A stretch of 64,000 nucleotides of DNA, from NCBI GenBank assembly GCA_027574665.1, contig CM050651.1:1675501-1739500 (forward strand), given 5' to 3'. Below are positions 53,076 to 64,000 of this stretch, piece by piece (positions within the stretch are counted from its first letter, which is position 1; each line of letters opens with the position of its first letter). This DNA is from Rhynochetos jubatus. Its lineage: Eukaryota; Chordata; Aves; Eurypygiformes; Rhynochetidae. The notes under the pieces were generated by a model. The model saw only the letters and a program-made list of their open reading frames with translations, had not been told where the DNA came from and searched no databases. Made by a program: the position numbers and the translations under genes.

Positions 53076-54254
53076 GGCATTGGAATGTTGACGCTACTAG
53101 CCTATTTCGGTAACTAGGGAAAAGACTGTGTGTATGTAATATCTGTGACTTTATATAAAATAATTAGTAACTTGCATCACGTACTACAGCACAAGTTGTC
53201 CGAGGCTGCTTTGCTAGTCTTTGCTTTGCCCCGTAAGCATCAGCATCAGAAACAGAAAAAATGGTTCACAATGAAAACTAAGTGTGAGCAGGCAACGTAG
53301 GTGTGACTTGCTTAACGTACTGGAGAGACTCATTAAGAACAGGGAAGTCTTATTGTAAACACACACAAAATTTTGCCAAAGGATTGTTTTAACTCTTAAA
53401 TAGAATGAAAATATTTCATGAGCCTTTTTTTGTGATCAGATTCAACCAACTACTAATTAAATTGTTATGGTTTCAGCCATCAGCCATCCTGAAACTGCTT
53501 AACTCAAGTAGCTTGTGTCTGATCAGGATGTTTCTGTCTGGAATGATGTCATGCAGAAGATGGAATATATACATATATATTTTTTTAATTTTTAATAGAA
53601 GTTGATGCATATCCTGACATAATGTTGTAGAACTGTATAAATCCTTCAGTTTGTTGTGTCAAGGCTCTCAGCTTTATAGTCAAGCCCTGGGGGAGGGTGA
53701 GGCAGGGGCACAGAAAAAGTATTTACTTCAAGAGCAATTACATGCATAATCCTTTATTTTATTTAATAGCAAATGTAAGGATGCTGGTCTGGTAATCTTT
53801 GGAAATTACGTGTAATTAAACATTAAGAAATAGTAAACAACATTTTACATGAATCATTCGATTGTTTGTATATTTGAAGCCATGATATACTTACTGCTGG
53901 GTACAGTTTTTAGATATAATGTTACAAACACAGGGATGTTATGCTCCCGCAGTACTGCCAAAGGGGGGATATTGTAATCCCCTCCCCACAAATCAGTATC
54001 CTTAATGTAATTCAGAGAGCACTACAGCATTTCTGTAGACATTCTATTTTAACTTAATGAGGATACCTCATTTTTTGTGTGTGTGTAAGTTATATCTTTA
54101 GTTCATTTAAATTAATATGAAATTGCAGTATTTTGAGAAAGTATTGTGGGAGAAAGAAAGGGACTGTTTATTACAGGTTGTATTCCAGATACAACTGAGC
54201 TTTTTAAGGCAAATTGCTAGGCTGTGTTTCAGAAGCACTTCATACTTTTTCCAG

Positions 54255-54316
54255 TTAAAAAAAACTTTGTCAGGAAAGTTTTTAAAAAAATCAACTTTCT
54301 GGAAAGTTTTTTTTAA
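54255..54316 (+). repeat. inverted repeat, predicted strong hairpin
   Basis: The arms 54255-54280 and 54293-54316 are near-perfect reverse complements. The outer 14 bases (TTAAAAAAAACTTT against AAAGTTTTTTTTAA) pair completely, followed by a small bulge and an inner GAAAGTT/AACTTTC helix. The loop is about 12 bases. It lies 163 bases before coding exon 4. Open frames seen on both strands across this region are by-products of the palindrome. Confidence 0.85.
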
Positions 54317-54479
54317 GTTGTTCATTTTTCTTATTGGTTGAATAATACTTAACCGTTCACTGCAGAGAGCTGTAGAAAGCTGTCTTTCTTTTAAGAGCCC
54401 ACAGTTTCTGTACATCTGTAATGACATACTACACATTGCACAGCTGTTACTTTACTCAGTGTTTGCTCATATTACACAG

Positions 54480-54596
54480 GGTACAAGAGAACCACTGTTT
54501 TTGACTGGTGTGACGTTCCCACCGGAATATCCCATCTATGAAGAGACTAAAATAAAACTAACCGTCTATGATGTCAAAGATAAATCTCAAGACACG
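54480..54596 (+). CDS. INPP4B: INPP4B coding exon 4 (C2 domain, residues 86-124)
   Basis: This 117-nt exon begins and ends in phase 0. It reads [20 protein letters not shown] followed by [19 protein letters not shown], differing from the human sequence by only conservative changes (for example GTRDPLF to GTREPLF). It carries the core C2 beta strands, with the LTVYDVKD strand-loop typical of C2 domains. The acceptor is ATTACACAG|G and the donor is ACG|GTAAGT. The next exon, which should open with a Val codon and lead to a TSVLPEH-like sequence, was not found before 64000, so the following intron is longer than 9.4 kb. Confidence 0.97.
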
Positions 54597-55765
54597 GTAA
54601 GTACTTTGCTTCAGTCTTACCGAGGATTAAGTTTCTCGCCATGTTGGTTTTAGTTCTCTTTAGCAAGTTTGCAAGTTGAGGAAATAAGTTGATGTACAGT
54701 TGGTTTTGCTCTTCTCTTATACCTAAAATGTACTTTATTTTTTGTTATTGGATTAGAGAGTAGAAAAAGGGAACAGTGTGCTCAAGATGCACCCTTTGCT
54801 ATTGTTTAATTGGCTGCATGAATCAGCACAGGTATTACTGGCAAGTAAAAGAGTACTCTTGTTTGCTGTTTGATGGCAAAGAACATATGCCATAGGCTGA
54901 GGTGACACCACTGTGAATAATTTTTCAGAAATATGTTTCTGATAATATTTTACTTACATGCTCAAACCAGAATGATAATAGAGCCTGTAAGCTGATGTTT
55001 GAGAGACAGAATCACATTTCATTTAGAACTTTCATGTGATGATTCTGGTGGCTGCTGCTATTATTGCTTTATAAGGGTCCAAGATCTTCTGTGTCACTCA
55101 TACAGGTGAATCATTTTGAGTGCCAGTGTTGTACATTTTTGGTTACACTGTCAGCTTTTTCAGCTGAAAACATTTACTCACTTGAGATGATATGTGGAGG
55201 TCAGTGGGACTATTTGAGTGATTTAACTGCCAAATACAGACCTTGAGTGCCATTTTATGTGCTCCAGGTGATCTAAGAAAGCCTTAAAGAGCTAGAAGTT
55301 ATCATAGGACCTATGGGATATCTGTGGCTGCTGGAGTCCAGCTGATAGTTTTCTCTTGAGCATCAAAAATGGCCCTTGACACCTGTAATTAATTAGTCAA
55401 AGTGCTCTTTACATATCTGTAATTGGCTCCCAGTATGATTAAAGACCATGCAAGCTCCTGTCATGACTGTATGTGTTCATTATCCATAAGAAGGAAATGA
55501 AAGGCATAACTTAGAACTTGAGACTGTCTTTGAACTGCATAAGTGAAGTTATTTGTTTAGAGGACTTCTAATTTATTTTTTTAGATAGACAGTAGTTGAT
55601 ATGTCTGTTTAAATTTTGGACCTTTGTAAGCAAACAGGTTGGATCTGTCTCCTCACTGTTCTCTTTAATTGGAATGTTTGGAATATTTTAGACATGGAAT
55701 CTGAATTCATTTTAGTTTATAAAAACTAAGGTACTTTTTCTGTTCAAGAATAACTGGGGAAAGGG

Positions 55766-56285
55766 TATTGTGATTTAACCTCAGCTGGCCACTTAGCACC
55801 ACACAGCCACTTGCTCACTCCCTTGCAGTGGGATGGGGAAAGAGGATTGGATGAGTAAAAGTGAGAAAACTCATGGGTTGAGATAAAATTTGTTTAACAG
55901 GTAAAGCAAAAGCCATGCATGCAAGCAAAGCAAAACAAGGGATTCACTTCCCACTTCCCATCCACAGGCAGGTGTTCAGCCATCTTCAGGAGAGCAGGGC
56001 TCTGTTATGCATAACAGTTACTTGGAAAGACAAACATCATCACTCCAAACATTCCCCCTTTTCTCCTTCTTACCCCAGTTTTAATGCTGAGCATGCCATC
56101 ATATGGTATGGAATATCCCTTGGGTCAGTTGGGGTCAGCTGTCACCCCTCCCAACTTCTTGTGCACCCCCAGTCTACTCACTGGTGGATGGTGTGAGGAG
56201 CAGAAAAGACCTCGACTATGTGTAAGGACTGCTCAGCAGTAATGAGAATATCCCTGTGTAATCAACACTGTTGATAAACCAGCAC
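55766..56285 (-). mobile_element. solo LTR, same family as 49417-49975, antisense
   Basis: On the plus strand it starts TATTGTGATTTAACC and ends near AACCAGCAC, the inverted form of the 49417 LTR. The two share the 'cacttagcaccacacagccac', 'aaaactcatgggttgagat', 'cagttggggtcagctg' and 'aacttcttgtgcacc' blocks. The flanks are AAGGG on both sides (55761-55765 and 56286-56290), a 5-bp duplication. One A appears to have been lost at the 56285/56286 edge, because the expected terminal ACA abuts AAGGG as ACAAGGG. No internal viral genes are adjacent. The 93-codon frame here is repeat sequence. Confidence 0.88.
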
Positions 56286-57303
56286 AAGGGACTTGTAAGC
56301 ACATTTGCCCAATATATGGGTTTAAAGTTTTGGGTGTGGTTTAGACTACAGGGGCTTAAGATGGTATCTGCTGTTTATTCAATAGAGTTGTCCCCTGTGG
56401 ACAGATACAGGAATTTTGTGAAATGAATGTGACTTTGTTCATTCCTATCTGGTTTCTGTTGTGATTGAGACATGATTGAAAATAGTATACTCTGTGTAAG
56501 CAAAAAAATGGGCTTGATTCATAGAGCTGTCCCTCCACCTCTTCTAGTTGCAGACCTCTACACTGCCTCTTACACAACTCAGTCTAGAGAATGAATAAAA
56601 TTAGATAAGTTTTAGCAAACTTTTAAGAACTTTTTATAACTCTTAGTTACAATTGTAGTACAGGACTAGAGTCTGTCCCAGACAATCCCATTAACATAGC
56701 TCGTAAGGTACAGGAGAGAATATCTTTCTCATTTGTCATAGCTGTTACGTAGTTCCTGTGTAAAACCTTCTAGTTTATAGTACCTTTTTTTTAGGGGAAA
56801 ATGTTAATCCCATCTCTGTTTTACATATGTTTAGCCTTTTCTGACATTCAGCTGTTTTAAAAACTGATGTAGGTAAGAAAAATTTAAATAAGCTGTAAGA
56901 TTTAAATGAAGGTAGACTGCCTGCAGCATGTGTGACTGACTCTGGGCCACCCAGGTTGAGACTTATTTTGTTGCAATATTTGGACAACTTTACATCCTGG
57001 AATATCAGCGATGATAAAGTTAATGGCTTGACTTGCTTTCCTATATTTAGAAACTACACTTTTCTGTTAGTTCAGGTGACATTTTTTGAGTCTGGAGATG
57101 TATATGGATTTGTAAAAGTTAGGTTTAAGTGCGCTATAGCTTGATACTGTTGCCAGCATAGCTGCGGCTGCACAGACCTCTGTGCTTGCTGCAAGCGCCA
57201 AGAAGTGGGATGTTTCCCTTCAGCAGTAAGCCTGTTCCAAGTGCTGTGGCTTCACTGTTATGATTATTCAGGCTACAATAAAGCTGGCTTTCTTGTTCCT
57301 CAG

Positions 57304-57363
57304 AAAGAGCTGCCACAGCTTATGGTTGCAACATGTAGCCCCACTGTTCCTCCAAACAGCCAG
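57304..57363 (+). other. 60-nt exon-like segment
   Basis: A T/C-rich tract ends TTCTTGTTCCTCAG at 57303, and the 60 bases after it run to a CAG|GTAATC donor. They form 20 open codons (KELPQL then a P, T, S, N-rich stretch) and are phase 0 on both sides, so they would insert in frame between INPP4B exon 4 and the next exon. I know of no such INPP4B segment. An AATAAA lies 29 bases upstream. It could equally be a repeat remnant or chance. Confidence 0.2.
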
Positions 57364-60300
57364 GTAATCCACTTGGGAGTGGAGGGGAATCCAAGGCCAT
57401 AGTAACTAGTAATCAGAGTAACTACTCCTGATTATTTCAGTTAACCAGTTCAAAGTAGCTAATATCCCTCATCACAAATATATACTTATTATTTTCTTAT
57501 TTATCTTGTAATTTAAATGAAACTAAAGGAAGTGAATTCTGTGTGTTAATTAAATGCTGCAAAATTTTACTGTCACAAGCAGAAGACTGTAGAGAAAGCA
57601 GAGAAAAGTGCAGTGGATACATCACAGGATAAAGCATTTTCTTGGTTTTTGCCTAAACCTGGCCCTGTCTGTACAAGAGAATTAGGTCTCATTTTCCAAC
57701 CCACTGGAGTTTTCGTATCATACAAAAAGGATTAAATACTACTCAGTTTGTGCACACAGTTCAGAATGCTAAAGTGAAAGGGGATGCTCCCCGGTGAGAG
57801 ACAACCAGAATTTTTTTTTTTCTCACTGCTGACAAGCTACTTGTGCTGCTCTTTTTTAAAAAAGATTTTTAAATAGCCTTGCTACGTTTACATTCCTGTA
57901 CCAGAAAGCAGATAGTTAACATCTCTTGCCTGTCATTTAACTTGCAATACATAAGAAGTGCAGTTTAATTATATTAAAGTACTGTGCAGCTGGTATCACG
58001 TTCACTGTGCTTGACACACTGAATGTTCTAACCACACTTTTCACTTTTTATACATCTCTGATGTTTAACATAATTTTATATTGGCTGTGTCAGGCTTTCT
58101 GTAATTGAGGCTTTTTAATATAATGAAACACAATTTTGTTTTGTTTTGGCTAGTCTTCCTAAGCTAGGCTGATGGGGTTCATGTAAATAGAAACTTTCAA
58201 TAAAGACTATGCTATCCCTACTTTTCTTTGATAAAGTTGAAATAAGGAAGTTGGAGTATGTTTATGAAATATAATTTAAATATATCCAGTGAAGTCATGC
58301 ATACAAAACAGTGGGTAACACTGTATTCTAAAAAATGTGCAGTGACATCTGTTTCTACATCACAAAGATTTTCTTCGCATATGGCCATGAGCAAATTTAT
58401 GTTTCAATGGCTTGAACTGTGCTGTCTTTAAGACTTTAGATAGTTCAGTTTTGTAGTTAATGCTGGAGCTGCTCCTGTGCTTTAGGTTGTTGTCCAAGAA
58501 AATCAGAATTAGAGGCTCATATGCTGTTTAAACATTACCTCTGTATGACTTTTGCACAGACATGTTATTCTTATCTTGCTTATAAGCATGCAGGTTTGCC
58601 CAGTTTGGTCTAGCAAGTTTCAAAGGTGAAGCTGGATTCATTTTCTTTGAAAATGCTGTTTAGTGTAAGTCAGGTACCACTGCCACATGCTAGACCCACC
58701 GAAAAGATGTTTGTGTTACTTAAGAGGAGGGAAAGCCTAGTGACTAATTTGGGAGGCAGCAGTGTTTCTGTTCTGTGTTTAGAATACACATACTTGTGTC
58801 CTGCAGGAAGCGTTCTGAACCTCGTCGGGAAGAGCAGCATGGCTAGATTTCTAGGCAAGTACTGTAACATTCAGCTATGGCAAGGCTTTTGTTTGCATGT
58901 TTTCCAAGACTGGCTCTTGTGTTGCTGCATATTCATCTGATTTGTGTTCCTTTAATGCAGTTACACCCACAGCTTAAGTTCTTACTACACCGGCTTTCGT
59001 ATCTGTAAAGTGGGCTTGAAGGTGTTTGCATCTTGTATGATGGGATTGTATTTGTTTTAATGCAACATCGCCTTGAAGTGTACACTTGTAATGTTGTGGT
59101 ATGACTGCAGTGTCTTGGGCCACCTCCTTTCAATCCACACATGGAGGAGGTGTGCTGGAAATAGAGGACAGGAGCAACTTGCTGTATCTGATGACAACTT
59201 TCTGTGTCTGGTCTCTGTATCACCCTTCACAAAGTCCCCTTATTTTTAGGAGGATATAGAAACCAGGAAGCTTGAGAAGAAGCTTCAAAAGCAGAGACTC
59301 CATATACAACTCGGGTTAGAGATCCAATGGATGTTTTTGCTGTTTATCTGAAAGACTACCAGGTAGATATAATCTCCTTTGGAGGGATAGAACTATTGGA
59401 ATTCACATGTGATATTGAAGATAGAAACAACCAATCTAATGCTCTCTCCTGAGAGCAAGGAGAAACTGGACCTATGCAAGGCAGTTTGAAACATTACACG
59501 TTCAACATTCTGGTCTTGCATTTGTTGCTTCCAAAATTTTCTCTTAATCACTTGAGAATAAATCAGTTTAATTTGATAATTTTAAGACTAGTTTGGATAG
59601 AAGTGCTGTTCTGGATATGGGAACATACATTATGAAGTGACAATTTTAGATTATTTACGCTTCAAATTATATGTCTTTTAACTGTTGAGGTTTGAGTCTT
59701 CCATTAAACGTGCTTACTATGAATGAAAATTTGCAAAAAGGTTTTTTCGTGTGTTTCTTGATGTTATGAGTATCCCTGTTAAAACTGAGTCACATTGGGG
59801 TGACTGGGAAACGAAGACTGACTGTCATGAAGGAGGCATTTGGAGTTCAGTTGTGAAGCCAAATCTGAAGTGACAGCATTCAGCATTCCCTCATGGGCAT
59901 CAGTCTGTATCACAAACCCACCACGCAGTTTAGGGTGGTTTGCCATCTCTGCTGCAGAGCCCCAAGGCTTGAATATTAGGAACACTGCACAGCAGTATGT
60001 GAAATGCAGTTGCAGAGATAAATGTGAAAGCTTGTATGCTGTCTACCTGTACTCTGCCTGTACCGGAGTGCTCTTAGTCCCTCACTCATGTGACCACTGA
60101 GACTACTGAAGCCGTTCTTTTTCCTTAAAGCTTGAAGTGGTGTTGAAAGTGCTTTGCGTTTTTTAAAGAAAAAGCACTTCAAATTCTTCCTTTTCTCAGC
60201 TCTGTTCACTGTCATCTCTGCAGGGTTTGTAGAGAAATATTGCCGTAGATTAGAAACTCTTATTATCTCATTTTTCTTAATAGAGCAGTACTGTATAGTA

Positions 60301-62325
60301 CCACAGTCCTACCCACAGAAGTACTTGCAATAAAGCTTTAGATACTCATATTTCTTTTCAAAATCATGTAGGGTTTTTTCACAAATATGTACTTCATTGT
60401 GTTTCCCTTTGTGTCAAATTATATATTCTTACTAAACACCCTTTTTAGAGATACTGGGGGAGAGAGGAGTATTTTTTATTCTTCTGGGTATGTACAAGTG
60501 GAATCCACCTAAAGCATTATAGTCAGCCTTTCTCAGTATTTTTTAAGTCTTAATAGATAAAGGGAAATTCAAACTGCTGACTTTCATTTGAGTTTATATC
60601 GAAATAAATTTTTTCTTTGAAGTGACTGAGGGCATAATAAGGTTTCACCTGTCTTAGTGTATCGGTAAGAGAATTGGGGATAAGCGTCAAGACCAGGAAA
60701 GTTACAGGTATAGATTTCAAGTCTATTTGTAACCTAACTGCTCTTTGCCCATAGCACTTGAGAATTCAATAGGAGGATTTGGCTTTGCAAAAATCTTTCT
60801 ATCTTTGAAAGCATCCTGCTTTTCTCCCTACTTCGTCTCCTAACCTTTTATTATTTTTTCCTAATTGAGAGAAACCCCTCCCTGTTGGTGTATCTTCAGG
60901 GAAAGTTGTTTGGTAATATTCCATTCTCTTTTTGACCTACTCTATCAATCCAATGCTGCTGCCTCACATCAGACAAAGGTTTGCTCTAAGAGCTGACTTT
61001 CTGGAAAACTACCCAGTGATGAGACCAATTGTAGATTGTAAAAACGTAAAGGATTGCCTTGGAAATTTCTTAGAAATAAAGAAACCAAAGAATAAATTAT
61101 AATGTTTTTTCCTGTATATTTTATTTTAACCAGCTAAGGATTTCAGCAACATAGTCATCATGATTGCTCCAATTTCTATAGCACTGTCCAAAAAGCATGC
61201 AGATGTATCATTCTTCCATGAGAACTTTCTACGTGCATATTCATAGACACCCATCATTACTCCATCCCTTACTAGACCAGCACAGAGCATATTGAATAGT
61301 CAGACAAATCCGAGGTGGTTATTGCACTACCCTATCAATTCTAATGACAACTGTTAGGGTTCAAGGGACACGTGCCTAGTGTAGAAGGCTGGGATGTTTT
61401 CCTCTCAAATATGCATGCTGCAGTGAAAAGAGGAAGAAGAGCGTGACACAACATTTCTTTAGTCAGTGTGGAACAACCTGGCCGAGAAAACGTGACCTCA
61501 GGTTGAAGAATATGCTTTTGTCCTTTCAAAGGGTTGATCTGCTTTCCCTCCCAGTGCCTTTGACCCAGGCATCCCCTGGACAAAACCGTGGAGGGAGAAG
61601 CTCCTCAGGAGGGGTGGCTGGTGCTCCTGACAGGCAGCCTCATGAGCAGCCCACACACTGCAAGCATGAAGGATTTCCTTGTACTAAAGGCAGCAACATG
61701 GAAATGTTTGGATGACTCAAAGGATAAGAACGTTTCTGTTCTCATTGGTGATTTCCCTTTTTTGTCAGGTGAATGATTACTTAGTCCCATCACACCAGTG
61801 CAAACGCTAAACTGTGCAAAAGGAGAATTGACGTTCAAGGAGATAGTGATGTGTTTGCCTTTAGCTGTAGCTGCTTCTCGTGATTATACACACTGCAGTT
61901 GACATGTTTATCTATAATTGATGGGTAGTTTATAAATGAGAGAGGCACTTCCTGCAGGTGCAAAGACCCAGAACACTTCAGATGTTTTTTCTGGTATGGA
62001 AAGCTCCATTGTGCTTGCTGGACTCGCTTTTGGTTGTTTCTTTACCTGCAAAATAATCCCCTGACTGGATGCCTCTCTTGTTGATGTAGAAGCACTTCTA
62101 ACTTTAAGTGGATATATTGAACTCCTTGAAAAATCACACCTGTGAACTACTTCTGTTTAATTTTTCATATTTTGTGTGCTTTTGGCAAGTAAGACTTTAG
62201 GATATTCTTTCAATTACAAGTAATTGTCTTTAGACTACCAGAAAAAATGTTCAGGCCACCTTTTTTGCAGCCAAAATTGTACAGTAATAGGAATGATAAC
62301 TGTAGAAACTGTAACCAATGGCAGG

Positions 62326-62346
62326 AGGGGAAGGGGGGGAGGGGGG
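62326..62346 (+). repeat. G-rich tract with G-quadruplex potential
   Basis: G runs of 4, 7 and 6, with an adjacent shorter run, are separated by one or two A. The tract is followed by an A-rich stretch. It is intronic in INPP4B on the sense strand. Confidence 0.8.
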
Positions 62347-62814
62347 AAGAAAAGAAAAACGTTTATAGTGTAGCTTCTACCTATTAATCTTCACTAAGGA
62401 ATTTTTACTTTTCTCAAAGGTTCATTCAGTACTAATGGAAATAATTCACTCACTTACTGAAATGATTTTGATTTTTATTTTATTATATTTCTTATAAATT
62501 TTTTGCATCTTGATAATCAAACATATCTGTTCTCATATTCTCAACCATCTTCCTTCATAGAAAATCACTTAAAAATATTGATGTAAAATAGAATGTACAG
62601 TATATTTAAAATCTAGTCCTTCAGTGGCAAAAATATTTCTGCATAATATTTAATATATGTAGATGCAATAAGGATTGAAAGGATTCAAAGAAATATATAT
62701 GGAACAGTGGTAAGTCTGCTCTGACCTTTGTGTTATGAAACTAGGCAGTTTGGAAACAGATTTTTCTTTTGAAGTTTTGGTGTGTGTATTCTGGGAAATT
62801 GAAAACAGAACAAA

Positions 62815-63748
62815 TTCATAGATTCATAGAATGGTTTGGGTTGGAAGGGACCTCAAACATCATTGAGTTCCAAACCTCCTGCCATGGGCAGGGACACCTT
62901 CCACCAGGTCAGGTTGCTCAAAGCCTCATCTGGCCTTGAACACTGCCAGGGATGGGGCATCCACAGCTTCTCTGGGCAACCTGTTCCAGTGCCTCACCAC
63001 CCTCTCTGTGAAGAATTTTTTCCTGTATCTAGTCTAAATCTACACTCTTTCAGTTTAAAGCCATTACCCCTTGTGCTGTCACTGCAGACTCTTGTAAAAA
63101 TTCCCCCTCCAGCTTTCTTGTAGGCCCCTTCACAACATTTGTACAGTCCCACCTCTGCAGCCTCTCAAGGTCTCTCTGGGTGGCTTCTCTTCCCTCCAGT
63201 GTGTCAACCACACCACATAGCTTGGTGTCATCTGCAAACTTGCTGAGAGTCTACTCAATCCCACTGTCCGTGTCACCAACAAAAATGTTCAACAGCACCA
63301 GTCCCAGTACCAATCCCCGAGGAATGCTGCTCATCACTGGTCTCCACTTGGACATTGAGCAACTTTGACTTGGACACTGGCTGCATCTTTGGAGTGCTAC
63401 ATTCCAGCCAGTTCCTTATCCACTGAGAGGTCTATCCTTCAAGTCCATGTCTCTCCAATTTAGAGACAAGGATGTCATGTGGGACAGTGTCAAATGGTTT
63501 GTACAGGTCCATGTAGATGACATCAGTTACTCTTCCCTTATCCACACATGCTGTCACCCTGTTGTAGAAGGCCACCAAATTTGTGAGAGACAATTTGCTC
63601 TTAGTGAAGCCATGTTGGCTGTCACTAATCTCCTTATTTTCCATGTGCTTGCACATAATTTCCAGGATTATCTGCTTCATGATCTTGCTGGGCACAGTGG
63701 TGAGACCGACAGGCCTGTAGTTTCCCAGGTCTTCTGTTTCTTCCCTTT
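62815..63748 (-). repeat. CR1 LINE fragment with partial reverse transcriptase, antisense
   Basis: Read on the minus strand this is a 930-bp CR1. The 5' part (63695-63432) keeps an 87-codon open frame with the reverse-transcriptase motif [20 protein letters not shown]. Further on, a FADDTKL motif C lies at about 63217-63240, separated by in-frame stops and frame changes. The middle of the element is deleted and joins the CR1 3' UTR near 63140. The element ends in the classic tail (ATTCTATGAATCTATGAAT on the minus strand) at 62815. Both motifs are decayed, so the element is inactive. The 95-codon and 140-codon plus-strand frames are its antisense. Confidence 0.94.
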
Positions 63749-63765
63749 AAAAAAAAAAAAAAAAA
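63749..63765 (+). repeat. poly-A run at the CR1 edge
   Basis: Seventeen A lie directly outside the 5' end of the antisense CR1 at 62815-63748. This is a simple repeat. It is equivalent to a T run leading into the CR1 on the minus strand. Confidence 0.8.
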
Positions 63766-64000
63766 TCAATCCACCTATTAGAACAGATTTTTTGTTCTCT
63801 TCCATATGTCTCACGCATGTGTTCTTTACATTTATGGATATGCTTCTACAAGTAAAGGTTTGTATTTAAAATGTACTTTATAAATAAAGCTGAACATATA
63901 ATTGTATTTAAAAATCAAGTTGGAGTTATGCGTTGGATGTAACATGAGACTTTATCTTCTTTTGTTAGAAGAGCATAGTAAGTTGCTCTGAAAGTAAACT
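63766..64000. other. non-coding end of window
   Basis: Plain AT-rich intron sequence of INPP4B. No element is recognised. Confidence 0.5.

Larger units (their letters stand above)
52595..54479 (+). other. INPP4B: INPP4B intron between coding exons 3 and 4
   Basis: This is a 1,885-bp intron. It contains a C-run (53056-53075), a short TATATA patch near 53570 and a strong inverted repeat (54255-54316). No other gene is seen. The acceptor ends CTCATATTACACAG. Confidence 0.88.
54597..64000 (+). other. INPP4B: INPP4B intron after exon 4 (incomplete)
   Basis: The donor GTAAGT starts an intron that runs off the window. It contains an antisense solo LTR (55766-56285), a G-rich tract (62326-62346) and an antisense CR1 (62815-63748). 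A 60-nt exon-like segment at 57304-57363 is listed separately. No other gene is recognised, and 56291-62325 is otherwise plain AT-rich sequence. Confidence 0.8.

Noticed and set aside
54107-54436. 109-codon minus-strand frame and its plus-strand partner
   Set aside because: They result from the A/T palindrome before exon 4, with no recognisable protein.
58801-58852. exon-like stretch after TCCTGCAG with a GCAAGT end
   Set aside because: The donor is GC-type and weak, and the encoded residues do not match the expected next INPP4B exon.
59250-59316. K/E/Q-rich coiled-coil-like frame after TTTTTAG
   Set aside because: It is A/G-rich sequence with a weak GTTAGA donor. There is no match to INPP4B, and A/G composition explains the residues.
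63432-63695. 87-codon protein with reverse-transcriptase similarity
   Set aside because: It is real similarity, but it is a fragment of a dead CR1 element and is not a separate gene. It is reported under the CR1.

Overview
The window is vertebrate nuclear DNA, almost certainly from a bird. Fragments of CR1 LINEs end in the avian ATTCTATGA-type tail, there are solo LTRs with 5-bp target duplications that look like avian endogenous retroviruses, and the rest is AT-rich non-coding sequence. There are no bacterial-type operons. Almost all open frames of 60 to 166 codons are chance frames or lie inside repeats.

The one gene I can support is the 5' coding part of INPP4B (inositol polyphosphate 4-phosphatase type II) on the + strand. 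Four coding exons join in frame through canonical GT/AG sites: 27425-27515 (with a leader from about 27291), 29135-29179, 52476-52594 and 54480-54596. Together they give 124 codons: the N-terminus and the first half of the C2 domain. The rest of the C2 domain and the phosphatase domain must lie past 64000. No CpG-island promoter is visible, so 1-27290 is probably 5' intron or upstream flank. That is inference.

Layout. 1-27290: non-coding, with CR1 tails at 5.55 and 12.97 kb, a decayed LTR at 19.1-19.6 kb, and an intact-ended solo LTR at 21842-22899, sense to the gene and 4.4 kb before the first coding exon. 27.3-29.2 kb: coding exons 1 and 2. 29.2-52.5 kb: a 23.3-kb intron with two CR1 copies (38.5 and 43.8 kb) and a sense solo LTR (49417-49975). 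52.5-54.6 kb: coding exons 3 and 4. 54.6-64 kb: the next intron, with an antisense solo LTR of the same family (55766-56285) and a longer antisense CR1 fragment with reverse-transcriptase remnants (62815-63748).

I found no new gene system. The most interesting points concern how repeats and local structure may affect INPP4B expression: a sense LTR upstream of the start exon, an inverted pair of related LTRs around exons 3 and 4, a strong hairpin just before exon 4, and a 45-nt frame-preserving exon followed by a UG/UA-rich tract.
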